A DNA stretch of 64,000 bases, from assembly GCA_022225965.2 (NCBI GenBank), contig JAKJXP020000047.1, forward strand, positions 1 to 64,000, read 5' to 3'. Of the stretch, positions 33,026 through 44,829 are shown piece after piece. Position 1 is the first letter of the stretch. Each line of letters begins with the position of its first letter. Position numbers and translations under genes: made by a program. Origin of the DNA: Diatrype stigma (taxonomy: Eukaryota > Ascomycota > Sordariomycetes > Xylariales > Diatrypaceae). Under the pieces are notes generated by a model that was not told the origin of the DNA, searched no databases, and saw only the letters and a list, made by a program, of their open reading frames with translations.

Positions 33026-33945
33026 GGTGGCGGGCTGACTTCAACGGGATGTGGGCGATGTAGCATTAACCATATAGTTAGCTACAAGGTAGTACAGGGT
33101 ATAAATGTTTCATGTAATAATACTCGAAACTCAAGATGGCAGTATTTGCATTTTAGGGGCCTCGTGGGTTGAGTGGCTGAGTAGAAGGTTTGTCGCTACA
33201 CTATAGATAGTTACATGTAGGGGACTATTTGTATGTATGACGGGTATGAACGAGGCACACAGCGCATTATGAGAGATACTGAGATACTACCTCCAATCAA
33301 GCCGCTGGCGAAGTCCCATTAGCAAGCAGGACAGGGGGGATGCAGCGGCACTGGCAGGGACTTTACAGGGACTGTAACGATACAGAGCCACTGGGCAGAG
33401 ACAACCGCGATACAAAGTACATGTAAAGAGCGATCCCACATCCCGTTAGCGCGTTCTTCAAGTGGTTTGAGCAATTGGTGCAGTTAGCATCGGCGCTAAG
33501 GTCGAAACTGCCTCCTGGTCCGACAATCGTGCCATCCGTTGACGTAACCAGGAACATTCTGCTGCCGAACTGGGTGAAGTTTTCCTCGATTTTCAACCAT
33601 CGACTTGAAAGCTTGAGGGCATTGCGACGTCGGCGCCCCTGCCCTAGTTAGTACCTACATACACATGCGGCGGTTCTGTTCCAATTCGCAATTTTCCTTT
33701 ACATGCACCCTCCTTTTTTCCTCGGTTCCATCACCTCCGGCACGCGCGTCCGTCCGGATCTAGATCTGGATCAGGAGCACTTTGTGACGACGACTTCCCT
33801 AAACTGATGAGTCGCTCCTGCCACCGTCGCCGAGTCAGCCAGTCATAGCGGATGGAGGCTCACTAACCCCAGACACCTCACTACTAAAACCTACCTCCCG
33901 GAGGCAGGATTGCCCCAAGGCCCTGCGCCTGGACTGAAATTCAGA
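33026..33945. promoter_or_regulatory. Divergent promoter between sirtuin and CDF transporter
   Basis: About 0.9 kb between head-to-head genes. A 77-codon non-ATG minus-strand frame (33363-33596) has no domain. No specific regulatory site can be named. It is about 450 bp longer if the transporter starts at 34400. Confidence 0.5.
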
Positions 33946-35648
33946 ATGTCTCCGCTATGTTACAGGGCCTGCCAAGGCCACTTGCGACCAGCAGGCGTCC
34001 TTGCTGCTACTGCCGCGACAGCAGCACCAGCACTCCAGAATTATACTTACATGTATGTTTGCAAATGTCTTCGCATGCGCGTTCACCTCCACACCCATAC
34101 ACATGTGCGCACGCATACACGCAGCCCTTTTACACATCCCACTGCTACCTCTAGGCACTCTTTCTACCTAACATTAATACCCGGTGCCACTGCCGCTTTG
34201 GTTTCTTATCGCTCCCTTGAATACTAACACCAGTACCAGCACCAGGTTCAGGCCACATCGTTCACTTCCCACCGAGGCGCGTCGTGTGTTACAAACTGCA
34301 TCCCATCCTGAGGGCTCAGATTCATTCTTCGTCACTCCTTCGTCGCGTGCTTCACGCTTTCCTCACCATTTACACAAGACTCCTTTCAACCCTACCATTA
34401 TGGCGTCCGTTACGCAGATCAGAAGTCACAGCCATAAGCATGGTCATGGGCACCACCATGACAATGCCTACCTTACCTCTACAAATAAGAATGATGCTGG
34501 TGTGCGCATCACTCGTATCGGCCTCTTTTCCAATCTGGGAATGGCAGTTGCAAAGGGGGTTGGCGGATATTTGTTCAACTCCAAGGCAATGATCGCAGAT
34601 GCCATCCATAGCGTCACAGATCTTGCATCCGATGTCATGACACTCGCCACCATCTCCTGGAGCCTACGACCCCCCACGGATAAGTTCCCCACTGGGTTTG
34701 GAAAGATTGAGAGCTTAGGATCTCTTGGCGTATCGAGCATGCTCCTCATTGGAGGGATCTGGATGGGTTATGGCAGTCTTCTGACACTCTATGGACACTT
34801 CTTTCTCGATGCTGCATCTGCTGCTGAGTTGATGTCTCATGTGCATTCGCATGGTCATAGTCACAGCCACGGCCATGAAGAAGCGGAGATCGTACCAAGC
34901 TTGCACGCCGCCTGGCTTGCTGCCGGAACAGTTGCCATCAAGGAGTGGCTATATCGTGCAAGTCAGTCTAACCTCCCACTGCCCCTCAAACCACTTCAAA
35001 AAAGATGTATTAACCCTTTGCCAAACAGCTATGAAGATTGCCCGCGAACGAAAATCCTCCGTCCTTGCGTCGAATGCTGTTCATCATCGGGTTGACAGTC
35101 TTACTGGAATTGTGACCCTAGCGGTCATTCTGGGCGCAAACTTTATGCAGAACGCTGCCTGGCTCGATCCCGTTGGTGGTCTCCTAATATCTTTGATGGT
35201 CATCAAAGCTGGGGCCGAGAATACCCTTGCGGCTGTGTTGGAACTTGCAGACCGTGGTATCGACAACGAGGTGAAGGGTTCGGTGCGAAAGCAGGTACAA
35301 AAGGCATTCGCCGACGTTACTGAAGGCCACGAGATCGAACTTCGAGATGTCTCAGGCCTCAAGTCCGGTCAGAATTACCTGGTCGATCTAGAACTCGCGG
35401 TTCCCAGTACATGGACCGTGGAAGACGTCAAGGAGGTTGAGGACACAGTCCGTACACGGGTTGGTGGTAAAGTAAGAGGCGTGCGAAAAGTACGTGTTCG
35501 TTTCACTCCAAAGGAGGTGCCGGCACCGCCCAAATTCGACGAATTTATCCCTGGTGACGTCAGTGCGAAATCAAGCCCCGAACCAGAGGACGATGACCAT
35601 GACCACCCCAACCACGGTAACGGGAATGGCGAGCACAAGCATCGTTGA
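33946..35648 (+). CDS. MMT1: Mitochondrial cation diffusion facilitator (Mmt1/Mmt2-like)
   Basis: CDF-family metal transporter; yeast Mmt1/2 move iron across the mitochondrial membrane. The core is certain: exon 34234-34961 joins exon 35029-35648 through a 67-bp intron and restores YRATMKIARERKSSVLASNAVHHRVDSLT. Metal-site motifs are DAIHSVTD in the second helix and HHRVD in the fifth. His-rich loops flank the core (HSHKHGHGHHHD, and HSHGHSHSHGH between helices), and the C-terminal cytosolic domain ends in another His-rich tail. The first exon (33946-34052) is inferred: it encodes an Arg/Ala-rich presequence-like peptide, has a GTATGT donor, and the acceptor follows a CTAAC branch point. This gives 484 aa. 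The alternative start is ATG 34400 (393 aa with no presequence). Confidence 0.85.
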
Positions 35649-36732
35649 GGGACCAGCATGGATTACCAGCCTGCACATACACAACACATACATACATCAG
35701 AAAGGAGTTTTGGCGTTGCGGATATCTGTCACCTTCAGATAAATCGGAATCTGGATGATACCAACTTCTTGAGGTTTTTTGCAATTTACTAGCTATGATG
35801 CTTTAGGGGAGGAGTCTGTGTACTATAATACACTTCCTGCACAGTTGCATTTAGACGGAGTTGGCAAGGCTTCAGGGAGAGCTTATAAAAGGGAAGAATC
35901 TGGATTTGAGCAATGGATATCAAACCTAAGCCACCGGGGGAAGCTACAACGACATATGGCTAGACCTAGGTACCTATATCTCTGCATCTTGGCCTTAGCT
36001 ACCTATAGCCACAACATCAGATGCTAGGTAGTGAGATGCTAGAGACATTGCCGCAGTTGGTGCTCGGCAGAAACAACACGAGAACTTCGAGCAGATATGA
36101 ATTGGCATCATCAATGGTATCAAGGCCACAAAGCTACAAAGCTACATATGTACACAGCTACGTACAACATGAATGTCTGAAAGTGCTGCACCCGAGGATC
36201 TAAATGCCAAGATGATAGTCCAGGTTGAATCTCTGCTGTGATTGGCGCGTATATCACTTTAGGCTAATTATGACATAAGGCTAGTAGGCTTCAGAACTGC
36301 CCCGCCATTGATTGGCCTCCAGCTTGGGTCCAGCTTGCGCCTGGAATGCCTCTGTCGTTCGGTCTCGTTCGCTTGCTTCAGCTTCACGTCATTGAGGTCT
36401 TACAAAGCTAGGACCGGTCCAGTTTTTGCTCGGATTTGGACGGATTTTACTATCGTGTTGCATCTGCTGCTGCGTATAATTTCCTAGTAGGTAACGTCGG
36501 TGCCGTTCTGGGCCCTTATTATCGTCCGTTTCTCTCCTGTCCATGTTCCCGTACGACATGTAACTTATTTATACTCTCTCTCTTTCTTATTAGACTTGCG
36601 CTATATCATTATCACTAGAAGTCGCCCTTCCTTGCATTCGATATACTCACAATCAGACTTGCTTTCTGCCTCCTATGCGTGCGCGCACTTAGAATTGCAG
36701 ACCACGGCTAGATAATAATACAAGAAACGAGG
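35649..36732. other. Intergenic, upstream of xylulokinase gene
   Basis: About 1.1 kb with no supported gene. It is the promoter region of the xylulokinase gene and holds the 3' UTR of the transporter. The stretch just upstream of the start (36550-36670) is T/C-rich, as is common in fungal promoters. Confidence 0.55.
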
Positions 36733-37491
36733 ATGGGTTCCGGACCGCTATATTTGGGGTTTGACCTCTCGACCCAGCAATTGAAAGGTATGTATGTGCC
36801 TGAGTGAGACGAGAACCTGTGATGCTAGATATCTGTATCTCCTACACGCAAAGCAGGAGCACTTGTTTGTTGGCTTTTACATGTATCTGTGTGTACGTTT
36901 GCTGAACACAGAAGCTAACCACCAATACGAACGCAAATAAACAGCCATCGTGATCAAGTCCGACCTCAGCGTCGTGAGCGAAGCCAAGGTGGACTTCGAC
37001 GCCGACTTCGGGGCCAAGTATGGCGTAAAAAAGGGGGTGCTCACCAACGAGGCCGAGGGCGAGGTGTACGCGCCGGTGGCGATGTGGCTCGACGCGCTGG
37101 AGCTGGTGCTGGTGCGGCTCCGGGCGGCGGGCTGCCCCGTGGCCGACATCCGGGGCGTCAGCGGCTCGGGCCAGCAGCACGGCAGCGTCTTCTGGAACGC
37201 GCGCGCCCAGCCGGCCCTCCGGAGCCTCGACGGCGCCAAGACCCTGGTCGAGCAGCTCGGGGACGCCCTCGCCTACGAGTTCTCCCCCAACTGGCAGGAC
37301 CACAGCACCCAGGCCGAGTGCGACCAGTTCGACGCCCACCTCGGCAGCGCGCAGAAGCTGGCCGACGTCACGGGCAGCGCCGCGCACCATGTAAGTGCAT
37401 TTCCCGGCTCTACCTACCTACCTATTTTTTTTGCCGAGACGGCATATACTATGTCGGCCACGAGCAAAGCACGATTACGTACATGTCACAC

Positions 37492-37534
<43 letters not shown>

Positions 37535-38861
37535 AATAATACGGGGCAACGTTCTGACGGAGAGATGTGTGCACATATAGCGTTTCACAGGCACGCAGAT
37601 CCTGCGGATGCGGAAGAGGCGGCCGCAGGTCTACGCCGACACGGCGCGGATCTCGCTGGTGTCGTCGTTCCTGGCGTCGCTGCTGCTGGGCGACATCGCG
37701 CCGATGGACTGCAGCGACGTGACGGGGATGAACCTGTGGGACATCGCGGCGGAGTCGTGGAGCGCGCCGCTGCTCGCTCTCACGGCGGGGGGCGACGTCG
37801 ACGGGCCGGCAGTGGCGGAGCTCCGGCGCAAGCTCGGCGACGTGCGGATGGACGGCGGGGGCAGCATCGGGGCCGTGTCGCCGTACTACGTGGCGCGGTT
37901 CGGGTTCAGCCCCGCGTGCCGGGTGGTGTCGTTCACGGGCGACAACCCGGCGACGATCTTGTCGCTGCCGCTGCGGCCCATGGACGCCATCGTCTCGCTC
38001 GGCACCTCCAGCACCTTCCTCATGAACACCCCGGCCTACAAGCCCGACCCGGCCTACCACTTCATGAACCACCCCACCACCAAGGGCCACTTCATGTTCA
38101 TGCTGTGCTACAAGAACGGCGGGCTGGCGCGCGAGAAGGTCCGGGACCGCCTACCACCGTCCTCCGGTAGTCAAGACCAGGACCCCTGGGCGTCCTTCAA
38201 CAAGCACGTCCTCGAGACCCCGCCCCTCGGCATCCGGGACCCCGCCAAGGACCGGGCGAGGATCGGCCTGTACTTCCCCCTGCCCGAGATCGTGCCCAAC
38301 ATCCGCGCGGGCACGTGGCGCTTCACCTGCGCGCGCGACGGCTCGGACCTGCGCGAGCACGCCGAGGACTGGGGGCCCGAGGCCGACGCCCGCGCCATCG
38401 CCGAGTCGCAGGCGCTCTCGATGCGGCTGCGGTCCCACAACCTAGTGCGACGGCCCGACGACGACGACGACAACGAGCCGACGACAGAAGGGCGGCCGCA
38501 GTCGCTGCCGCCCCAGGCCCGGCGCATCTACCTCGTGGGAGGCGGGTCGAACAACGCGGCGATCGCGCGCGTCGTCGGCGACGTGCTGGGCGGCGCCGAC
38601 GGCGTCTACAAGCTCGACGTGGGCGGGAACGCGTGCGCGCTGGGCGGGGCGTACAAGGCCGTGTGGGCGCTGGAGAGGGAAGGCGAGGGCGAGAGCTTCG
38701 ACGACCTGATCGGGAGGCGCTGGGACGAGAAGAGCGCCACGCGGCGGATCGAGGGCGCCGGGTTCCGCGACGGCGTGTTTCAGATGTACGGCCACGACGC
38801 GGGGGTGCTGGGCGCGTTTGACGAGATGGAGAGGAGGATCTTGAGGGTTGCTAGGAATTAG
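36733..38861 (+). CDS. XKS1: D-xylulose kinase (FGGY family)
   Basis: Phosphorylates D-xylulose with ATP to D-xylulose 5-phosphate, linking xylose/arabinose breakdown to the pentose phosphate pathway. Exons are 36733-36787, 36945-37390 and 37581-38861, giving 593 aa, normal for fungal xylulokinases. The tiny first exon encodes LGFDLSTQQLK, the first FGGY motif. Exon 2 has GVSGSGQQHGSV and NWQDHSTQAEC. Exon 3 begins RFTGTQILR and carries MNLWDI, FTGDNPATIL, the SLGTSSTFL phosphate motif and the GGGSNNAAIARV ATP-site motif near the end. The start of exon 3 was placed before CGTTTCACAGGC because this restores the conserved RFTGTQ sequence. Coding DNA is very GC-rich. Intron 2 holds a CA microsatellite. 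Confidence 0.95.
37501..37532. repeat. CA microsatellite in xylulokinase intron 2
   Basis: Sixteen CA units lie inside the 190-bp intron (37391-37580) of the xylulokinase gene. Confidence 0.95.
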
Positions 38862-39777
38862 GTAGACCGGGTGTAGGTGTAGGGGGTGGGTAGACGAAAG
38901 ATCGTTCGGGGCTTGGTGGTTAGAGAAGAAAAAATACAATATAATAGACTGACCGTGAATGAGCGTATCACCACCAAGTGCCAGGTACGGCGACTATATG
39001 GTGGTGGGGTCGTTGGTCTAGGTACATAATTTATAGTCTACCTAGAGTCTAACTGCTACGCAGACGTTGATCAATTCTAGATCGAGTCTAGATGAAATAC
39101 CTACATCATGTATAGCTACATACATACTTCGTAGACTCCGTATCTGATCGAAGTGAGACATGTTTTTCGGAAGTGTGTTTACGAAATATTTCTGTAAGTA
39201 TAGAGGGACATTTCTTGATATCGAGTTTGCAAAATACACATACAGGCAGGCAAAGCGCTGGTTCACTCGAGCCTGAAGCTGTTGACGCGTGGCTAGAGGT
39301 ATTCGCATGGAGACGGCAAAAGCGATGCTCGACGTCACCCGTGGACCGATGCGGCAGAGGCGCATGTCGGGTTCGGAGAGCTTTACCCCTAGTACTAGTG
39401 GCATGGATGTCAACCTGCCTACATAAGTACGTACATTGGCCGTCCCGGACCTCGTTTCCTGGTTGCACGAGACGAGGCAGTGTACAGCGTAGTGTAGTAT
39501 AGTCAGTCCCAAGGTTGCAATCGTGCGTTACCGGAGGGGGCTGGATGCATACGTACTTACGTACGTATTGTACACACACATTGGATTACTAGACTGCCTG
39601 GTTGGTACTTTATGACCTAGATCTTCGGACATTGGTATAAGCAGCATCCATAAGAATTGTTTCGCTGTGTTTGATTCATCGCCGTTGTAAGGTTTTATCT
39701 ATCATTCTACGCATTGCTTTGTTTCGCAGACGGAGATCGCGTGCCTCCCGCCCCCAACGCAACGCCGGCCCGCCGCC
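38862..39777. other. Intergenic, upstream of hydrolase gene
   Basis: About 0.9 kb with no supported gene. Frames of 105-157 codons on both strands around 39040-39580 overlap each other and show no domain. TACGTA/GTACGTAC palindromic motifs recur near 39540-39570. Confidence 0.5.
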
Positions 39778-41205
39778 ATGATCCTAGGTCCCGTGTCGTA
39801 TCTGGACTGCATCGTCTTTTGCATTTTCCTTGCGCCCCAGCTATTGATCCACGTCGGCCTATTCGAGACCGTGGCTGTCGTGTTACAGTGCCTACCGTTC
39901 CTATGTGAGTGATACTTGCCTCCTATGTTATGCCGTCTACTTCAGATCCGAGCAAGAGGAACTAGAGCTGGGCAATCGAAATTTGACATTCGACTGATGA
40001 GTTTTCTTTAGTGGTCAAATTGCCATATGAATTCATCCAGGGGCGCTTCATTGTTCGTTACGAGGACAGGTCGCCGTTTGTGCAGAAAGCTACAGCCTTC
40101 GAAGACTTCGTGATTCGTTGTGTCAGGTATGCGTTCGCCAACGTACCGCCCAAAGTCGGCTGTGTATTTTTCTCGAAGCCAGTGGCTCTGCCGTTCCTCA
40201 GATTCCGCATGCTGCGTCACGGCTACATACGGTGCCCAGTCCATTGGCATGAGTATAAGAGTGTAGGTTGACATCGCTGGAAGCTATCATCGTACGTATG
40301 CTTATCTGACTAATCTGAAGAAACTTTTCAGGGGCATCTGGATCACGAAAGACCCTTTAGAAAAGCCCGACGTATGCATTATCTATGCTCACGGTGAGTC
40401 AAATGCGGTAGAACTGAGGTCGAGCTTGTTTCTCCAGGTGCTAACAGCGCGTGAAGGGGGCGGTTTCTCGATGGGGTCATGCTTCTTCTACCTCGAGTTC
40501 CTGCTGACGTGGATAAGTCTGCTGACTGAGAGCGGGTACCGAAATCCAGCTATCTTCGCTTTGGAATACACACTAGTCCCCAATGCCTGTTTTCCTACGC
40601 AGTTGCAGGAGGCGATTGCAGGCTATGAACATGTCCTGTCGAGGGTAGAAGATCCAAGCAGGATCTGTCTCAGCGGGGATTCTGCCGGTGCGACTATCAT
40701 GCTCAGTCTGTTGCTTCATCTCTCTCATTTGAGCCGTCATTCGGGCAAGATCAATGAGCTTGGTGCATGGCGTCTCCCGAAACCGGCGATGGCTGCTCTT
40801 ATATCCCCCTGGATTACGCTCGTCTCTGGTGCACACCGCAACACTCCAAGCGACTATCTTGATGCCAATAACCTTCATCTCTACGCGCGTCAATATTGTG
40901 GTGGGAAAGTCGCCATAGACGATGACTTGGTATCCCCTGGGAACTGCAGAGATGTATCGTGGTGGAGGCACGCATGTCCCGACAAAGGCATATATATAGC
41001 GTATGGTGCAGAGGAGGTCTTCGCGCCCGATGTCCAGGATTTCGTGAAGTTCTTGGAAGGAAATCATATAAAGATCAGCAGTAGGAAGGAAACAGGAGGT
41101 ATCCATGCTTGGCCAGTCGCTTGCCTGTTCCTCAGTATGACCCCAGGGGAAAGACAGAAAGGGTTGAGAAGCTTGACTGCGCATATTAGGCAACACATAT
41201 TGTAG
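39778..41205 (+). CDS. Membrane-anchored alpha/beta hydrolase (HSL/Say1-like)
   Basis: Serine esterase/lipase-type protein of 392 aa. Exons are 39778-39904, 40012-40252, 40332-40393 and 40457-41205. The N-terminus (MILGPVSYLDCIVFCIFLAP...) is a hydrophobic anchor. The oxyanion motif HGGG is rebuilt exactly across the last intron (His143). The nucleophile elbow GDSAG places Ser219, the probable catalytic His is His360 in GGIHAWP, and an Asp lies in the preceding GAEEVFAPD segment. The order matches the alpha/beta-hydrolase-3 (hormone-sensitive lipase) family, including yeast sterol deacetylase Say1. The substrate is unknown; lipid or sterol ester deacylation at the ER membrane is a reasonable guess. 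The start ATG follows GCCGCC, a strong context. Confidence 0.9.
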
Positions 41206-43677
41206 ATATACGTATCATAGAGCCCCGTAGAAATATACCACTCGGTGCATTTCATGAACAATTTCGCGCTCTTGTCATGTCATGTCAGATTAGATCAAGT
41301 AATGCCTTCATCGACCTACACAACAATGGAGGAACCATAGTACGTGGACTCGGCTTCTGAACTGCTGGTATACGTTGGTCTCCGGTATAAGCTCTTTATG
41401 AGTTATCATCATCCATGATGCTGAAGCGTGATATACCTGGGTGAGCGCGAGGCTGAAGGGTCAAAAAAGAAACGCGGAGCAGATTTGACTGTAGTGCCCA
41501 GCCTGCCTACCTACTTCGTATACAGGCAAGCCTTGACGTGCCTCGAATCTCTGGACAGCAGCAACACTTGTTGTGCCGTCCAAACACGTGGGCCTGGTAA
41601 GATATATGATTGAACAATCCTGTACTAGAGAAGTTGTCCAGCGATTTGCACCTCAAAGTTTTCATGAGGCTGAGCTGTAATCAAGTACCTCACTAACGAG
41701 AAACCTGCCTACATAAGTATGTATGCTCAACGTCTCACAGGCGCAACAGAACTATCGGGGGCAATGCCCAAATGTCCGAATGCCCGAAAGTACGTATATC
41801 CGGGTGATGTAACGCTCATCATGATTGTCATGGTAGTTGGGTGTCGTAACCGGCGAGGCCGGATATGACAGACATCCAGCCTGGATATTCTTGGTCATGG
41901 AAGATTCGAAATTGGATGCTGCCAAATGAGAAGAGATATTCCCTAGCCTTGAGCTTAACCCATCGGAGAATGAAAGTGACTGAGCGAATAGGGCTGCCAA
42001 CGCTATGGAGTGACAGAACAGAGGTGCATGGCAGATAAGGCAGATGCTGTGACTTCGGTAACTTCGCGCGATGGTGTTGAATGCGCGTTGAATGCACGCA
42101 ATTCAAATGTATCATGGATGGATGTTACCTCGAGAGCTGCAAGACCGCTGCAAGACCTGCTACCCTGCTACCTCCATGCACTAACTTACCTACGAGGTAC
42201 CTGCCTATAGGTCGAGGTATGTATGTAATGTGCATTGTGTATGCAGTCACTGGTGATGCATTAGCCAAAGGATGGTCCACTTAACGGATGGATTGGGTGT
42301 GGCGGTGTCAATCACAATTCAAGAGAACTGCTAGGACCCCTGCTAATGCATGTGCTTAGGATTTTCGCATCTTTGCTCCATTCACGCATATAAAACAGTG
42401 CTCGTTCGCCGCCCCGTGCTTGCAGCTGGAGAGCTGTTCGACTTTAGAAGGAACCTTCCCCAAAGACTCGAGCCCTGACCTGCCCTGCCCTGCCCTGCCC
42501 TGCCCTGCCGCCTGCCCTACCGCCCGCCAGTCGGAATCCAGGCAGCCAGAAACCAACGCCTAGCCTACAAACGGTTTAACCCCGGCCGTCACAACAGAGC
42601 CAAATAAAATCAAGAAAACGCCTCCTAGCAAATCACAGCACGCTCAGCATCAACTAGCATCAACAGCTCTGCCACGCGACTCCGGTCGGACCCACTTGAG
42701 CTTCGCAGCCGGCCAATCTTGCACAATCTTGATCCCTTTTCCTCCCGTTTTCCACCTGCTCAGGAGTCAGGGCAGCCCGCCAGCCCACTTTCACCGCCTT
42801 GGTAGATTTTGCCCGTTTCTCTGTTCTCACGCTGGTTCAGGAGCTCCCAAGGTTCCATTCACCGACTGGCAGAGGATAGAAAAACGAACAGCTGTGCACC
42901 TGCCACAAGCTGTTATCGGCTTCCAAGTTGCCCCTCAGCCCCTCTGGATCTGCCCTTGAAATACCTACATAAGGGCCCGGAAAGCACAACCTGACAGGCA
43001 GCCTGGCCATGCTGTTCCAATATTAAAGGTTGCCTAGCACCGTCACCACGCTTATATCCATACACACGTATCACAGATCATATATACTTATATATCTGAG
43101 GTTGCCTATACTAGTAGTTCCAACATAAAGGCTCGACTTGTATTGTAACCCGGAGACAGAAACAGAAATCACGAACCGAGAAGTCAAAACCGTTATTGAA
43201 ACCCAGTCCAAGCGTTGATCGAGCTGAACTTCAAGTCTCGTTTCTTTACTTTCGCCTGTACATGCATGTATGATCGCAGGCTCTCACTTCCATTGCATGC
43301 CTGGTTTGGAGCCTGGTTTGGTCGTTGAAAGGTTGAGAGGTTGAAAGGCTGAACAGCCAACCAACGAGATTCCCAAGTTTATTGCCAGATCCTCTTTATT
43401 AACAAAGAGGTCATCGACTATCGAGACCTGCATTAGCCCCTCCATCCGATAAAGAACCCCTGCCTCATCAGTCCACCCCTCGTGCCCTCCTGGCCCTCCC
43501 TAGCAAAGCTGAAAAGGCAGCAAGCCGGAGAGGCCAAACGCCAGCTGTCTTTGTTTAACCAGCCACACAGACACATTTGGAGGAGACAAACGGGTTGAAG
43601 TCTCATTTACGGTCTTGTCCTAGGGGCATCTGGCATCGGGCGCCTCTCGCCTCTCGCTGCCCGTTCGTGCCGGAACC
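41206..43677. other. Intergenic, upstream of NC2alpha gene
   Basis: About 2.5 kb with no supported gene. It contains a TGCCC repeat at 42481-42508 and scattered TACCTA motifs. The part nearest the NC2alpha start (43130-43670) probably includes its 5' UTR; no clear splice sites were placed. Confidence 0.5.
42481..42508. repeat. TGCCC tandem repeat
   Basis: Five perfect TGCCC units and a partial sixth. Confidence 0.9.
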
Positions 43678-44829
43678 ATGTCAACCGAAGATAGCACTTA
43701 TGCGCCAAGGTCGCCAGACCTCTCTTTCTTATCCGGATCCGACCTCCCTTCCAACAGCGCTGAACTTCCACAAATACCAACACCCACCAGTCTCTACTAC
43801 CAAGCAGCCACTGACAGAGTACCAGTAGCACTAGGTGCTACCCAACCTCAGCCCCACCATCCTTCCCAATTAGGCTATCAACCTCAACCCACTGAAGCAC
43901 CAGCAAAACCAGCACCAACATCAACACCGGCTGGAGCTGCATTTTTCAACAACAACAACAACAACCACAACCACAACCACAACCACATCCAACACCAGCT
44001 CCAACACCACCAATTCTCACAGTACGCGAACCAGTACCCTTTCCACCAGCAACCCGTGCAACAACCTCACACGCCTTCCTACCCTCCGCAACAACATAGC
44101 CCTGTACCATCCTACGGAACGTTGCAGCCATCAAGCAGCCCCCGATCCTACTACGCACCTTATTCTGGGCCGACATCAGTAGCTGCCCACTACCCAACCT
44201 CGCAGCCACAATCAGCAAACCCTCCGTACAATCTGCCGACAAGTCAAGATCCATATTACCAGACACAGCCTAGTACATCAGGGACCTCGGTATCGCAATC
44301 CCAGGGAACACCAAATCCCTACTTGGCTGCGACACAAGAGACACTGCCATACGGGCAACAGTTTTCTGCGCCCGAGCCTTCGAGTGCCATGCCGCCGCGG
44401 AAAGCCGCCCAGGCGGCGGTGAAGCAACCAGAAATCATGCAATCGCCAGTCAGGACAAAATTCCCTACCGCGCGTATCAAGCGGATAATGCAAGCGGATG
44501 AGGAGGTCGGAAAAGTGGCGCAACAAACACCTATAGCTGTCGGTAAAGCACTCGAGCTATTCATGGTACAGCTCGTTTCTAAGAGTGCCGAGGTGGCCAG
44601 AGAGAAGAATTCCAAGAGGATATCGGCGCAGATGCTCAAGCAAGCAGTGGAGTCGGCTAATGAATGGGACTTCTTGCAAGAGATAGTAGCCAAGGTCAGC
44701 GAGAAGGAAGAAACATCCAGGAGCGCTGCCGGCAAGGCAAGGCAGGAGAGCGAGAGCGATGAGGAGGTAGACGTGGAGGTCAAGAAGAGAGGAAGGGGCG
44801 GTCGCAAACGGAAGGCGACGGCGACGTGA
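43678..44829 (+). CDS. BUR6: NC2 alpha / Bur6 histone-fold transcription repressor
   Basis: Alpha subunit of negative cofactor 2, which with NC2beta binds TBP on promoter DNA and blocks TFIIA/TFIIB. Single exon, 383 aa. The histone fold is at about residues 260-341: [42 protein letters not shown], then [14 protein letters not shown] and DFLQEIV. This matches Bur6/DRAP1 better than NF-YC or Dpb3, mainly by the GKVAQ-TP pattern. The first about 235 residues are an unusual Gln/Pro/Tyr-rich extension with an Asn/His run at about 91-112. The tail is acidic, then Lys/Arg-rich, as for a nuclear protein. The N-terminal extension makes it much longer than yeast Bur6 (about 140 aa). Confidence 0.88.
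   Translation: MSTEDSTYAPRSPDLSFLSGSDLPSNSAELPQIPTPTSLYYQAATDRVPVALGATQPQPHHPSQLGYQPQPTEAPAKPAPTSTPAGAAFFNNNNNNHNHNHNHIQHQLQHHQFSQYANQYPFHQQPVQQPHTPSYPPQQHSPVPSYGTLQPSSSPRSYYAPYSGPTSVAAHYPTSQPQSANPPYNLPTSQDPYYQTQPSTSGTSVSQSQGTPNPYLAATQETLPYGQQFSAPEPSSAMPPRKAAQAAVKQPEIMQSPVRTKFPTARIKRIMQADEEVGKVAQQTPIAVGKALELFMVQLVSKSAEVAREKNSKRISAQMLKQAVESANEWDFLQEIVAKVSEKEETSRSAAGKARQESESDEEVDVEVKKRGRGGRKRKATAT

Noticed and set aside
33363..33596. 77-codon minus-strand frame between the sirtuin and the transporter
   Set aside because: It begins at a non-ATG codon and no upstream exon or domain could be found, although the composition is protein-like.
36950..38170. A 406-codon frame reading from xylulokinase exon 2 through the intron into another frame
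   Set aside because: It passes through the CA-repeat intron and then reads the kinase exon out of frame; the spliced gene explains all conserved motifs.
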